Origin: Salicibibacter cibarius
GTDB taxonomy: Bacteria; Bacillota; Bacilli; Bacillales; Marinococcaceae
Direction: 5' to 3'
DNA: 64,000 nucleotides
NCBI RefSeq assembly: GCF_016495725.1
Contig: NZ_CP054705.1
Location: 1,488,001 to 1,552,000, forward strand
This document shows, piece by piece, positions 9,776 through 18,591 of the stretch. The position numbers and the translations under genes were made by a program. The number at the start of each line of letters is the position of its first letter. Position 1 is the stretch's first letter. The notes beneath the pieces were generated by a model. It saw only the letters and a program-made list of their open reading frames with translations, did no database searches and had not been told where the DNA came from.

Positions 9776-10228
9776 ATGAAGGATATACTTCGTGATATTG
9801 GAATCATAGCAAGGTCGTTGGATTCAATAAGCAATATTGAGTTTAAGGAACTTGATCTTACCAAAGGGCAATTTTTATATCTTGTGCGAATATGTGAAAA
9901 CCCTGGCATTATTCAAGAAAAGTTAGCAGAGATGGTGAAAGTAGACCGTACAACTGCAGCTCGCGCTATTAAAAGACTAGAAACTCAAGGTTTTATTGAA
10001 AAAAGAGATGACAAAACCAATAAAAAAATTAAAAGGTTGTTTCCTAAGGAAAAAGGCGAAGACATTTATCCTTTTTTAAAAAGAGAAGGAGAACACTCGA
10101 ACAAAGTTGCCTTGTCCGGATTTACGTTGGATGAGATTGATACATTACATGCTCTGCTTCAAAGGGTCAGAAAAAACGTGGAGGTTGACTGGGAATTTGT
10201 TAAAAAGGGACACAAACGAGAGTATTGA
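9776..10228 (+). CDS. MarR family transcriptional regulator
   Basis: The 150-residue protein has the winged helix of MarR proteins: GQFLYLVRICENPGIIQEKL, the recognition helix KVDRTTAARAIKRLETQGFI and the wing EKRDDKTNKKIKRLF. It is 18 bp upstream of paiA and probably cotranscribed with paiA-paiB, so it may control polyamine acetylation or its own operon. The 120 bp before it are AT-rich and promoter-like (ATAAAT and ACAACATAAATATTG words), with repeated AATATTG words that could be its operator. The ligand is unknown. Confidence 0.88.
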   Translation: MKDILRDIGIIARSLDSISNIEFKELDLTKGQFLYLVRICENPGIIQEKLAEMVKVDRTTAARAIKRLETQGFIEKRDDKTNKKIKRLFPKEKGEDIYPFLKREGEHSNKVALSGFTLDEIDTLHALLQRVRKNVEVDWEFVKKGHKREY

Positions 10229-10768
<540 letters not shown>

Positions 10769-10772
10769 TCTT

Positions 10773-11387
10773 ATGTATATTCCTTCACATTTTTACATTG
10801 AGGATGAAGAGACACTCTATGAAATGATCGATGAGTATGGCTTTGCTACTTTATTATCGCAGCACGAGGGTGAACCTACTGCAAGCCATATACCGTTAAT
10901 GATGGATAAAGAGAGGGAGCATCTGTATGGGCATTTTGCACGAGCGAATCCTCAATGGAAAGATATAAATAAACAAAGAGTACTTGCCATTTTTCATGGC
11001 CCACACTGCTATATTTCACCGTCTTGGTACGAGACAAATAGGGCAGTCCCTACATGGAATTATATTACTACTCATGTTTATGGGCACGTCGAACTTATCG
11101 AGGGAAAAGAATTAAAGGACTCATTAAATGAACTTGTACTGAAATATGAGAATTCCGATAGCTCATATCAATTAGATGAAGTCGATTCTAAATATATTGC
11201 AGGCCAAACTACAGGAGTTGTAGGCTTTAAGATAAAAGTGGAGAAAATTGAAGGGAAGGCGAAATTAAGTCAAAACCACCCGAGAGAGCGGCAAAAGTTG
11301 GTGATTCAGGAGCTTGAAAAATCTGATCATGAAAACGAACAAAAGATTGCTTCTTACATGAAAAAGAACTTAGATGCTGATGTCTAA
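10773..11387 (+). CDS. paiB: FMN-binding negative transcriptional regulator PaiB
   Basis: The 204-residue protein has the PaiB pattern: MYIPSHFYIEDEETLYEMID, HFARANPQWKD, the FHGPHCYISPSWYE segment and VPTWNYITTHVYG. The family has a split-barrel flavin-binding fold; B. subtilis PaiB was described as a negative regulator of sporulation and degradative-enzyme genes together with PaiA. It starts 4 bp after paiA and ends the operon. A stem-loop at 11424-11455 could be the terminator. Confidence 0.93.
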   Translation: MYIPSHFYIEDEETLYEMIDEYGFATLLSQHEGEPTASHIPLMMDKEREHLYGHFARANPQWKDINKQRVLAIFHGPHCYISPSWYETNRAVPTWNYITTHVYGHVELIEGKELKDSLNELVLKYENSDSSYQLDEVDSKYIAGQTTGVVGFKIKVEKIEGKAKLSQNHPRERQKLVIQELEKSDHENEQKIASYMKKNLDADV

Positions 11388-11423
11388 CCCTGTTTAATAC
11401 AGACGTATGTGTAATATATTACT

Positions 11424-11455
11424 CGGGGGCAGAACAGTGTTCAAATGTTCTTGCC
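11424..11455 (+). terminator. Stem-loop after paiB
   Basis: GGCAGAACA and TGTTCTTGCC pair around a short loop downstream of paiB; no strong T-run follows, so termination is uncertain. Confidence 0.4.
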
Positions 11456-11531
11456 TCCAAAAAATAGTAGCCCTCGATTTCCGAGAGCCAAGATATAAGC
11501 GTTGCACAGGATGATTTTTGCACGTAGACAA

Positions 11532-12914
11532 TTACATTTCTCTAGTAGGCTTACTTCCTTTTCTCTCCCTGATGAATGTTGTAAGCGTAAGTCCAATTAA
11601 AGATAACACAGCCATCACAATCAAGGCATAGGTTGTTCCCCAGTATGTACCTACTTCATATGAGGTCTCCCTGATTGATGTGGTGATACTTATAATCGTG
11701 GATAGAACGATAATACCAAACGTCATTCCAAATTGTCGTGCTGTGTTTACAATTGCAGAGCCATGAGAAATATCCTGATCGTCTAAAGCGTTCATACTTA
11801 CCGTAACGAGAGGCATGAGGGTTAATCCAAAACCGATCATAAATAGACAAAAATGGGCCATAATCCAGTATGGCGAATGTTCCATGCTTACCGTGTTCAA
11901 TAAGACTAATGAAGTGGCAGTGAATGTAAATCCGACACTGGCAATTCTCTTACCTCCGTAACGATCATATAGGTTTCCGGAAAGAAGGATTGTGCCGGGA
12001 ACGAGAATGAATCCGGATAAAAACGCACTAGTTTTTAGAACGTCTTGTGCGAACATTGGTAAGATCGTTTCCGCAGATAAAAGAAGCATCATATTAATGA
12101 AGATAAGAATGATTGCCAAACGAAACGTGGCATTACGAAACAATCGTATATTTAGCACTGGCAAGGGTAAGAAAAATTGACGGCGAATAAAGGCGAAAAG
12201 GGACAGAACGCCAATCAAGATTGGTACGATAACAAGTGTGTCTAAAAATCCTGTTACACTAATATTGCTTAAACCGAAAATGAAAAAGGAAAAGCCAATG
12301 GCAGATAGGGTGATTGAGAAAGGATCTAATTTTGCCTGTTGCTTCTCCAACACATTCCTCATCATAAATATAGCTAAAACTAAAGTGACAATCACGATGG
12401 GGAGTAGCACCCAATGAAGCGAGCGCCAATTGAAAATGTCAATAATCATGCCGGAGATCGATGGTGCACTAGCAGGCGCCACGTTAACGACAGCCCCCAA
12501 TAGCCCCATCGCAAACCCTCTTCGTTCATATGGAAACACAGTCAATAAGATTGTCTGTACTAAGGGTAAGATGATGCCGGCACCAATAGCCTGAACAACT
12601 CTTGATAAAATTAATATACCGAAGCTTGGAGCCAATCCCCCGATGACCGTACCAACGAGTAAGCATGAGAGCGAAAAAACAACAAGGTTTTTTGATGAAA
12701 AAGCATTTGATAAATACCCTGTCATTGGGATAAAGACAATGGTTGTGAGTAAGAAAGCCGTTGTTAACCATTGTACTTGAGTGGCATTGACATCAAACTC
12801 GTTCATAATCGTTGGGTAGGCTGTGATTAGTAAGAATTGACTAAACGCAAATAAAAAAGCTGCTGATAAGACGACAACAACAACACCCTTAGATTCTAAT
12901 TTTCCTCCCACCAC
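11532..12914 (-). CDS. DHA2-family MFS transporter
   Basis: This 460-residue exporter is of the same family as the one at 4168-5643: TM1 region FSQFLLITAYPTIMNEFDVN, motif A-like PMTGYLSNAFSSKNL and the antiporter motif LSRVVQAIGAGIILPLVQT. About 13-14 hydrophobic segments are visible. It is convergent with the paiAB operon and monocistronic. The frame opens at GTG 12914, with AAAGGAGG about 13 bp upstream; an out-of-frame ATG lies at 12918. Drug or metabolite export is inferred from family only. Confidence 0.88.
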   Translation of the reverse strand: MVGGKLESKGVVVVVLSAAFLFAFSQFLLITAYPTIMNEFDVNATQVQWLTTAFLLTTIVFIPMTGYLSNAFSSKNLVVFSLSCLLVGTVIGGLAPSFGILILSRVVQAIGAGIILPLVQTILLTVFPYERRGFAMGLLGAVVNVAPASAPSISGMIIDIFNWRSLHWVLLPIVIVTLVLAIFMMRNVLEKQQAKLDPFSITLSAIGFSFFIFGLSNISVTGFLDTLVIVPILIGVLSLFAFIRRQFFLPLPVLNIRLFRNATFRLAIILIFINMMLLLSAETILPMFAQDVLKTSAFLSGFILVPGTILLSGNLYDRYGGKRIASVGFTFTATSLVLLNTVSMEHSPYWIMAHFCLFMIGFGLTLMPLVTVSMNALDDQDISHGSAIVNTARQFGMTFGIIVLSTIISITTSIRETSYEVGTYWGTTYALIVMAVLSLIGLTLTTFIRERKGSKPTREM

Positions 12915-12963
12915 TCATTAACTGAACCTCCTTTTATTGAATCCCATTGGCCTGTACTGCAAC

Positions 12964-13004
12964 CATAAAACGCTCCCTTTGGGGGTAATCAAGGGGAACG
13001 TTTT
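12964..13004. terminator. Stem-loop between exporter and flavin reductase genes
   Basis: AAAACGCTCCC pairs imperfectly with GGGGAACGTTTT across a short loop; it lies just after the flavin reductase stop on the minus strand and would act as its terminator. Confidence 0.45.
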
Positions 13005-13010
13005 ACGCGA

Positions 13011-13490
13011 TTATTGCAACGTATGATACTTGCTTCGGTAGTATACGAGCGGTTCTTCATTCTCTTCGTCTTTCGTTTGGATATCTTTGACCTCTCCGAT
13101 AAAGATCGTATGATCCCCTGCTTTTACTTCTTGAACGACGTCACAGGCGAGGTGGACAAGTGCGTCGGGAACGATGGGCAAGGAATGGAAAGTGGTGAAA
13201 GCAAATTGTTCTTTTCCCGGTAATTGTTTTGCAAATGTTTTTGATAGCTCCGCTTGAGCTGTATCTAAAATGCTTACTGCATATTTTTTTGCGTTTAAAA
13301 TCTTTTCGTACATATCCGTTTTATGGTCAACGGATACGGCTACCAGTTTCGGGTTCATGGAGACGGACATAAACGCATTGGCCGTCATTCCGTGTGGCTT
13401 GCCATCATGCTCCGTTGTAAGAATGGTAACGCCCGTGGAAAACTTCCCCATTGCCTGCCGAAATTGTAAATCATCCATGAATGTCGTCAC
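13011..13490 (-). CDS. Flavin reductase-like (FMN-binding split barrel) protein
   Basis: The 159-residue product matches the flavin reductase-like family that supplies reduced FMN or FAD to monooxygenases: FRQAMGKFSTGVTILTTEHD, GMTANAFMSVSMNPKLVAVS (flavin-binding loop), and GDHTIFIGEVKDIQ at the end. No partner monooxygenase is adjacent, so it may work with an enzyme elsewhere. The frame opens at GTG 13490, but GGAGGAG at about 13487-13493 better fits the ATG at 13478. Family is confident, start uncertain by four codons. Confidence 0.87.
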   Translation of the reverse strand: MTTFMDDLQFRQAMGKFSTGVTILTTEHDGKPHGMTANAFMSVSMNPKLVAVSVDHKTDMYEKILNAKKYAVSILDTAQAELSKTFAKQLPGKEQFAFTTFHSLPIVPDALVHLACDVVQEVKAGDHTIFIGEVKDIQTKDEENEEPLVYYRSKYHTLQ

Positions 13491-13504
13491 TCCTCCGTTC
13501 TAGC

Positions 13505-13840
13505 TGCAATTTGTAAAAAAAAGTACCTTGCGTAAGAATCAGCAAGATTCCGAATCGATTTTTGTTAAGACGTGGCGTCTACTTCCTGCAACCAAGGGAG
13601 TTCTTCTTTCAGTGCGGGAAGTAAATTTGCACAAGAATGATAGCTCAGGCCTTTCTCCGAGGCCTTGTATTCAGATTCCCACAAGGCAAGAAAATGGATA
13701 AAGACATAACGGCTACAACCAAGGGTTTTGTTAATGAATGTTTCTTGGTCTTCCGTTGGGTAAAGTTGATATTGATAACCTTTAAATTTCAAATTTATAT
13801 CTGAATTAGCCATTCGGATTTTGCACTTCCTTGGTGTCAT
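13505..13840 (-). pseudogene. tnpB: N-terminal fragment of an IS605-type TnpB
   Basis: The frame at 13840-13565 reads the usual TnpB start (KFKGYQYQLYPTEDQETFIN, LGCSRYVFIHFLALWESEYK, LPWLQEVDATS). A TAA at 13565-13567 interrupts it, but the same frame continues beyond the stop as QKSIRNLADSYARYF, the expected TnpB sequence. It then ends abruptly at an eight-T run near 13520 next to the flavin reductase promoter. All RuvC residues are missing. It is a dead remnant, distinct from the two other TnpB copies in the window. Confidence 0.75.
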
Positions 13841-14215
13841 ATTCTTAATACTATGATACCACTTCGAAGGTGTGAAATTAAGTTCAAGACCGATCAGTAT
13901 TTATCTCATGGCTGAAGTTACGAGTGTTCTACTGATCTTCTCATAAAATATGAATTGTACATCTTAGCAGTGTATGATAAAAATCAAATCATCCAATAAC
14001 CATCATAACAGCCGTTTTTTAAGATTGCTAGCAAAGGGCTTCGGGCTCTTAAAAAACAAAAAAGTGCTCGAGCAATGGGGATATACGCCCAAGGGCTCGA
14101 GCAACAAAATTAGTCTTTGATAACGCTGTGCCATCATGCACCTGGCTTTTTTCTTGCAAAAAAAAGTTCGGTCAATTACACTGATTATATAGGAGGAACA
14201 TATGTGCGAAAAACA
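13841..14215. other. Gene-free stretch
   Basis: AT-rich DNA without a supportable gene between the TnpB fragment and the XRE gene. The only clear structure is the strong stem-loop at 14065-14103. Confidence 0.6.
14051..14103 (-). terminator. Terminator of the XRE gene
   Basis: TGCTCGAGC and GCTCGAGCA pair with an additional inner TGGG/CCCA pairing (14065-14103). On the minus strand the stem is followed by ACTTTTTTG and a further T-run, a good intrinsic terminator about 110 bp after the XRE stop. Confidence 0.65.
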
Positions 14216-14605
14216 TTAGCCTTTTTTCGGTGTTTCGTCAGGGGTAGGTTTCCATTGTTGTTTTAAACGGCGGTATTTTTCCAGTTCTTCTTCCAAATAT
14301 GCTCTTTCGTCAACACTTATGTTACGGTCTTCATAAAACGCTTCTAATGATTGCCCGGGGGCGCTTTGGTAGTATGGGTATCGCGTCTTTTCCGTACGCC
14401 CGAGCAAGTAATCGACGGACACGTCAAGCAAATCGGCAAGTGCATTAACGGTATCGAGAGACGGCTGTTTCGTCCCCCTTTCATAAGCTGTATAAGTCGA
14501 TCGTGCCACTCCGATCTGTTCAGCGACGTATTGTTGCGTCCAATTATCCTCTATTTCTTTTTTTGACTCGCGCGTGTATTTAAGACGCTCGGAAAAATCG
14601 TCCAT
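14216..14605 (-). CDS. XRE-family helix-turn-helix repressor
   Basis: The 129-residue protein has an N-terminal Cro/CI-type HTH (WTQQYVAEQIGVARSTYTAY then ERGTKQPSLDTVNALADLL) and the common ending LDVSVDYLLGRTEK, followed by a short charged helical tail. It resembles phage or ICE-type immunity repressors and small regulators such as SinR-like proteins; the tail is not a recognised domain. It is divergent from the PEP-mutase-like gene, and a 23-bp palindrome between them (14708-14730) is a likely operator. Target genes are unknown. Confidence 0.88.
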   Translation of the reverse strand: MDDFSERLKYTRESKKEIEDNWTQQYVAEQIGVARSTYTAYERGTKQPSLDTVNALADLLDVSVDYLLGRTEKTRYPYYQSAPGQSLEAFYEDRNISVDERAYLEEELEKYRRLKQQWKPTPDETPKKG

Positions 14606-14707
14606 GCATCATTCCCCATTTATCAACGTGGTGATTACATCCCCTCTATTATAAAGGTTTGCATTTACTTAAAAGGAAAATGTTCCTAAAAGGATCACCA
14701 AAAGAAA

Positions 14708-14730
14708 AAATGTTCCTTTAAGAAACATTT
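14708..14730. promoter_or_regulatory. Palindromic operator candidate
   Basis: AAATGTTCCTT and AAGAAACATTT form a near-perfect 23-bp palindrome. A partial copy, AAAATGTTCCT with AAAGGA, lies at 14678-14693. Both sit in the divergent promoter region between the XRE repressor and the gene at 14813, where autoregulation would act. Confidence 0.55.
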
Positions 14731-14812
14731 ATGTTGTGAGAAAATTGTTGTAGGATGGGGAAGGACGTTTTGGAGAACTTTGCGAACAAATTGAAGGAAG
14801 TGATCGATAACC

Positions 14813-15538
14813 ATGCATTGGGAAGAAATAGAACAAAGACGAAAACAGGCGAATGAGGACTTTTCAGCCGGGGAAATACCTTTAATTCCGTCTGCACATG
14901 ATCCGTTAAGCGCACAGGCGGTGGAAGATAAAGGATTTCGAATGGCATTTCTCTCCTCCGACGATGTATCAAAATTGTATGGCTATGCCTCTTCCTATAC
15001 ATTAAGCGCGACGGAGATGATTGCCAGCGTGCGGAGCATTACGCAAGTAAGCGCTTTGGCATTGCTCGTGCAATTGCCTCTAGACGCCCGCTCCTGCCAA
15101 CAGATTATTAAGCAGGTGTATGAACTGCGTCAGTTAGGCATACGGATGATTCAAATCGATGATGAAATAAACTCTTCAACCCAGGAATTGACCCAAATCA
15201 TCGTTCAGATGAAGCATTATTTTCCTGAAGTGAAAATTGTCATGGCTATTCGGGCAAATGCATCGATCACTGGCATCGAAGCGGCGGTAACCAAGGCAAA
15301 CAAATTGTTGCACGCGGGCGCAGATTTTATTTTGTATCAGGGATTGTACACAGAAGGGGAATATTTATACACGTCTCAATATACGAATGGGCCATTGCTT
15401 GCCTTGTTAAACAAAGACAATAACCAAGACCTGTCTTACTCGGCACTGAAAAACATGGGCTATCACGCTACGGTTTTACAAGAAGGACATATCCATCGAA
15501 TGAAGAAGATCTATGCCGAAGCCTATAAAGATACGTGA
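14813..15538 (+). CDS. PEP mutase/isocitrate lyase-like protein, active site degenerate
   Basis: The 241-residue product follows the isocitrate lyase/PEP phosphomutase barrel: NEDFSAGEIPLIPSAHDPLS, AVEDKGFRMAFLSSDDVSKL, YTLSATEMIASVRSITQVSA, RQLGIRMIQIDDE, and a C-terminal barrel half. Where active members have a metal-binding DxDxGYG-type stretch, this protein reads VQLPLDARS, and the KKCGH-type catalytic loop of lyases is absent. It may therefore be non-catalytic or bind another ligand. GAAGGAAG precedes ATG 14813. It is divergent from an XRE repressor and 43 bp before a nitrilase remnant. Confidence 0.75.
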   Translation: MHWEEIEQRRKQANEDFSAGEIPLIPSAHDPLSAQAVEDKGFRMAFLSSDDVSKLYGYASSYTLSATEMIASVRSITQVSALALLVQLPLDARSCQQIIKQVYELRQLGIRMIQIDDEINSSTQELTQIIVQMKHYFPEVKIVMAIRANASITGIEAAVTKANKLLHAGADFILYQGLYTEGEYLYTSQYTNGPLLALLNKDNNQDLSYSALKNMGYHATVLQEGHIHRMKKIYAEAYKDT

Positions 15539-15581
15539 AAAATAAATCCGGAGATAGAAGGATCTGAAGAAGGAGGGGATC

Positions 15582-15825
15582 ATGCGAAGCTTAACCGTTG
15601 CCGCTGTTCAGATGGACTGCATTCCCGGAGACAAAACACACAACCTTGCAATTGCCGATTGCAAGGCGGTCACGGATCATATCTCCGCAAGGCGAGTTGC
15701 TGAAAGAAGCCATTTCTGACCAAGATGAGGTAATTGACGCAACCATTGATTTCACTGCGGTAGCAAAACAAAAGCATGATTTGCCGTATTTAGGGATTGC
15801 TGAACAAGTTGCAGATAACAGCTGA
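15582..15825 (+). pseudogene. Carbon-nitrogen hydrolase (nitrilase family), internal deletion
   Basis: An intact start (AAGGAGGGG, ATG 15582) opens the nitrilase-family sequence LTVAAVQMDCIPGDKTHNLA. About 25 codons in, the frame loses homology; a neighbouring frame at 15678-15825 then gives the family C-terminus SRIISPQGELLKEAISDQDE and TIDFTAVAKQKHDLPYLG. The central part with the Glu-Lys-Cys triad is missing, removed by a deletion of well over 500 bp. It probably belonged to the same operon as the upstream PEP-mutase-like gene. Confidence 0.75.
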
Positions 15826-16037
15826 AGCCGGGATGCCGCTTCCATGGCTTCGCTTTCCACAGACGAACGGTCAAGCCTCCTCGCGCAAAACCGGCGCTGT
15901 GCGGGGTCTTGACGCGGCCGTTTTGATGTCTACGCCATTGCAGCGTTATCCCTCCGTACGTTGCCAGAAGTGCAAGGGTTTTTCTGCTTATAGGCTTGCA
16001 TCCATCTTTGACAAAATCAACAGAAAATGCTTATGGG
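15826..16037 (+). other. Unidentified coding remnant
   Basis: One frame reads ASMASLSTDERSSLLAQNRR and, after one stop, RFDVYAIAALSLRTLPEVQG, which look like decayed protein sequence but match no family I recognise. No start or ribosome site is present. It lies between the nitrilase remnant and a MITE-like element. Confidence 0.3.
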
Positions 16038-16206
16038 CTAGTGGTCTATATCAGAACTTCTTTCCAAAACTTTTATTCACATATCTCCCGATTCTTTGAA
16101 GACTGATCGGGGATAAAAACAGCATTTTGAGTTCTCAGTTGCCGTGGTAGATCATCGTTTGGCTGGTTTTTTTGTGCAGTAAAGCTATCATGAAACGTTG
16201 CACTAG
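16038..16206 (+). mobile_element. MITE-like element, copy A
   Basis: A 169-bp non-coding segment bounded by CTAGTGG and GCACTAG, very similar (about 85% by eye over the first 140 bp) to the segment at 43053-43216 in the same orientation. Both contain an internal CCCGAT...ATCGGG hairpin and the word GCCGTGGTAGATCATCGTTT. No open frame is conserved between the copies. Confidence 0.65.
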
Positions 16207-16250
16207 TCTTTTTCCGTTATTAAGCAATCCCTGTGTAAAAGATCAAAGCC

Positions 16251-16287
16251 AATAAAAAGCAGGATCGGCGAGAACCCTGCTTTTTAT
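16251..16287 (-). terminator. Terminator of the lytic transglycosylase gene
   Basis: AAAAAGCAGG pairs with CCTGCTTTTT around a 12-nt loop, with T-rich flank on the minus strand; it overlaps the stop codon at 16284-16286. Confidence 0.75.
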
Positions 16288-16952
16288 TCATTTTCGTCCA
16301 CGATCTCATAACCATCGTTTGTATAGATGTCGTAATAGGCCATGACTTCTTCTACGTACATGTCCGAGCGATTATACATATATAGGGCACTTTCCAAGTC
16401 GCCTTCATCCGCGCCGTTGGCAGCTAAAAAATTAGCGGTGGAAAAAATGGCATCTCTTTCATCCCATGGATCGGCGGTGCCACTCCCTGTTGCATCCACT
16501 CCATATCCACCATTCATCTCAATCGTGTCAGGATTTTTGAGCTCTGTATTGGGAATTTCCCCGGCTCCCGCATCATCACAAGAGTGATGGCTCCATCCGT
16601 GCCAAGTACAAGGCATGAATTGCATGTGTCCTTCTGCTCCGACGGGGGAAACCATAGGGTCCATTGTTGAAAATTTCGTCTCGATACGGTGAATAGCCGG
16701 TAACACCTCCCAAGGAATTTCGTATGCTTCGGCGGCAGCCTGGTAAATAGGATAATATTGTTCAGGTATTTCATCGTTGCCGTAACCGGAAATGCCTCCA
16801 TCTAAAAATCGATCGATTTGTTGTTCGTTGAATGTCTGAGCAATCATAAAAATACCGATCGCGAGAAACAAGAGGGCGCAAATCGATCCGATGCCAACAA
16901 AACGTTTGCGGGTTGTGCTTTTATTTTTATATTTCTTTTTCGGTGTTCCCAT
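16284..16952 (-). CDS. Membrane-anchored lytic transglycosylase (lysozyme-like)
   Basis: A basic start (GTPKKKYKNKSTTRKRF) and one membrane helix (about residues 20-42) lead into an extracytoplasmic lysozyme-like domain. EIPWEVLPAIHRIETKFSTM holds the likely catalytic Glu, and VSPVGAEGHMQFMPCTWHG is the SLT-type GxMQxMP motif. It would cut peptidoglycan outside the membrane. The frame is open to 17129, but AGAGGAG before ATG 16952 sets the start; the extra upstream codons fall in the left end of a TnpB element inserted in its promoter region. Confidence 0.88.
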   Translation of the reverse strand: MGTPKKKYKNKSTTRKRFVGIGSICALLFLAIGIFMIAQTFNEQQIDRFLDGGISGYGNDEIPEQYYPIYQAAAEAYEIPWEVLPAIHRIETKFSTMDPMVSPVGAEGHMQFMPCTWHGWSHHSCDDAGAGEIPNTELKNPDTIEMNGGYGVDATGSGTADPWDERDAIFSTANFLAANGADEGDLESALYMYNRSDMYVEEVMAYYDIYTNDGYEIVDENE

Positions 16953-17154
16953 CCGGTATGCTCCTCTATTTAAATTATGGCTCGTCCACTTCTGTTTTTT
17001 TATCGGTTTTAGGCGAGATCCCCCACTTCCTATGAAGTGGGGGGGATGAATCGCCCTCGGGCTATTGCCCAAATGATAGGAGAAAAAATAGACAAAACAT
17101 AAAGGATAACGTATAATAAATGCAAACAAGTGTTTTCGTTAAAGGTGAACAACA

Positions 17155-18193
17155 ATGATCGTCAATAAAGCTTATAAGTTTCGTATCTATCCAACGAAAG
17201 AGCAAGAAATTTTAATCGCCAAAACGATTGGTTGCAGTCGTTTCATATTTAATCATTTTTTGGGTAAATGGAAAAGCGAATACCAAAACTGGAAGAGGCT
17301 TAACCTACATTATTTACTCTTCCCAATCAACGCAACTAAAGAAAGAATTGGTTTGGTTAAAAGAAGTGGATAGCATTGCTATTCAATCGTCCCTTAAAAA
17401 CCTTGCGGACGCGTATGCGAGGTTTTTCAAAAAACAAAACGAAGCATACAAACGGCAACATTGCGATATTTGATAACAAAATCAAGTTACCGAAACTTGG
17501 CATGGTTAAGTTCGCCAAAAGTCGTGAGGTCAAAGGACGTATACTCAGCGTGACAATGAAACGCAAACCAAGTGGCAAATATTTTGTTTCTGTTCCCGTT
17601 GAGACAGAAGTGAAAAATTACTGAAAACAGGTGAATCTGTAGGAATTGACGTTGGGATTAAAGACTTCGCCATTCTTTCGGATGGCACCTTTCACAAAAA
17701 CCCTAAGCTTTTCCGTACATTAGAAAAGAAGTTAGCTTATGCACAACGCATCCTTGCAAGGCGACAAAAAGGTTCGTCTAACTGGCATAATTAGCGTATT
17801 AAAGTTGCACGGCTTCATGAGAAAATTGAAAACGCACGTCATGATTACTTGCATAAAATCTCTACTGACATTGTCAAAAACCACGACATTATTGGTATTG
17901 AGGATTTGCAAGTAACGAATATGTTAAAGAATCACAACTTAGCAAAAGCGATTAGCGGGGTCAGTTGGTCGCATTTTCGTTCCATGCTTGAATACAAAGC
18001 GAAATGGTACGGGAAGCGAGTCGTAACGGTAATCAAAAACTTCCCTTCCAGCCAACGTTGCTCAAGTTGTGGGTATCAAAACAAAGACGTTAAACATTTC
18101 ACGTTACGTGAATGGGGTTGTCCGAAATGCCAAGCCCGCCACGATAGAGATATAAACGCAAGTATAAATTGCGCAATGAAATCTTGCGCTTAA
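17155..18193 (+). pseudogene. tnpB: TnpB (IS200/IS605 OrfB), multiple frameshifts and stops
   Basis: The frame starts well (MIVNKAYKFRIYPTKEQEIL) but shifts near 17300 and again near 17430, meets TGA at 17622 and TAG at 17793, and finally runs openly from 17849 to 18193. Across the pieces the nuclease landmarks are present: GESVGIDVGIKDFAIL (Asp), [13 protein letters not shown] (Glu), CSSCGYQ and CPKC zinc pairs, and [12 protein letters not shown] (Asp). At least four lesions make it inactive. It is a classical zinc-finger TnpB, different from the branch at 1716-3075. Confidence 0.85.
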
Positions 18194-18298
18194 CCATAGG
18201 TACTGCGGGGATAGCCTAATCAAAACCATCGGTTACGAAGGTGTTTTTAGCAATCTCCACCTTCAAATTTTGATAGAAATTAAGATGGAGTAGTTCAA
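18194..18298 (+). ncRNA. Possible omega-RNA region of the second TnpB element
   Basis: The 3' flank of tnpB up to the right-end hairpin (18255-18290) is where a guide RNA scaffold would be encoded. With the tnpB dead, any RNA here would be orphaned. Inferred from position only. Confidence 0.3.
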
Positions 18299-18591
18299 TG
18301 TCATACCAGACTTCAGAAGATGTTATTATTTTCATCGAAGTCGTTTTCATTCATTTATGATTAGTTTAACATGAGCACTGATTTTGCAAATAGGTATCAT
18401 CAATGTTTCATGAATTGGTCACCGTCATCTTCCGTGAGGTGCTCCCACTTTATAGATTTTATCACATTGTTGTAAATGAATGAACGGAGAAAAAATGACG
18501 AAAAACGTATTTATGGCGAAATTTCACCCCTTTGAATCTAGAGGGTTTCTGATGATAAAAGTAATATAAGTTTATAATGGGGGGCACAAAG
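18299..18591. other. Intergenic stretch before cat gene
   Basis: No gene is supportable. The AT-rich last 60 bp (GTAATATAAGTTTATAATGG) contains a plausible promoter for the acetyltransferase gene. Confidence 0.5.

Larger units (their letters stand above)
17011..18298 (+). mobile_element. IS605-type element with broken TnpB, no TnpA
   Basis: The left side carries a perfect 10-bp hairpin CCCCCACTTC/GAAGTGGGGG (17020-17043); the right side carries CTCCACCTT/AAGATGGAG (18255-18290) followed by TAGTTCA, as at the ends of IS200/IS605 elements. Between them is a heavily decayed tnpB. The element sits in the upstream region of the lytic transglycosylase gene. Confidence 0.75.

Noticed and set aside
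14755-14856. 33-codon frame upstream of and overlapping the PEP-mutase-like gene
   Set aside because: No convincing ribosome site, and it overlaps a better-supported start at 14813.
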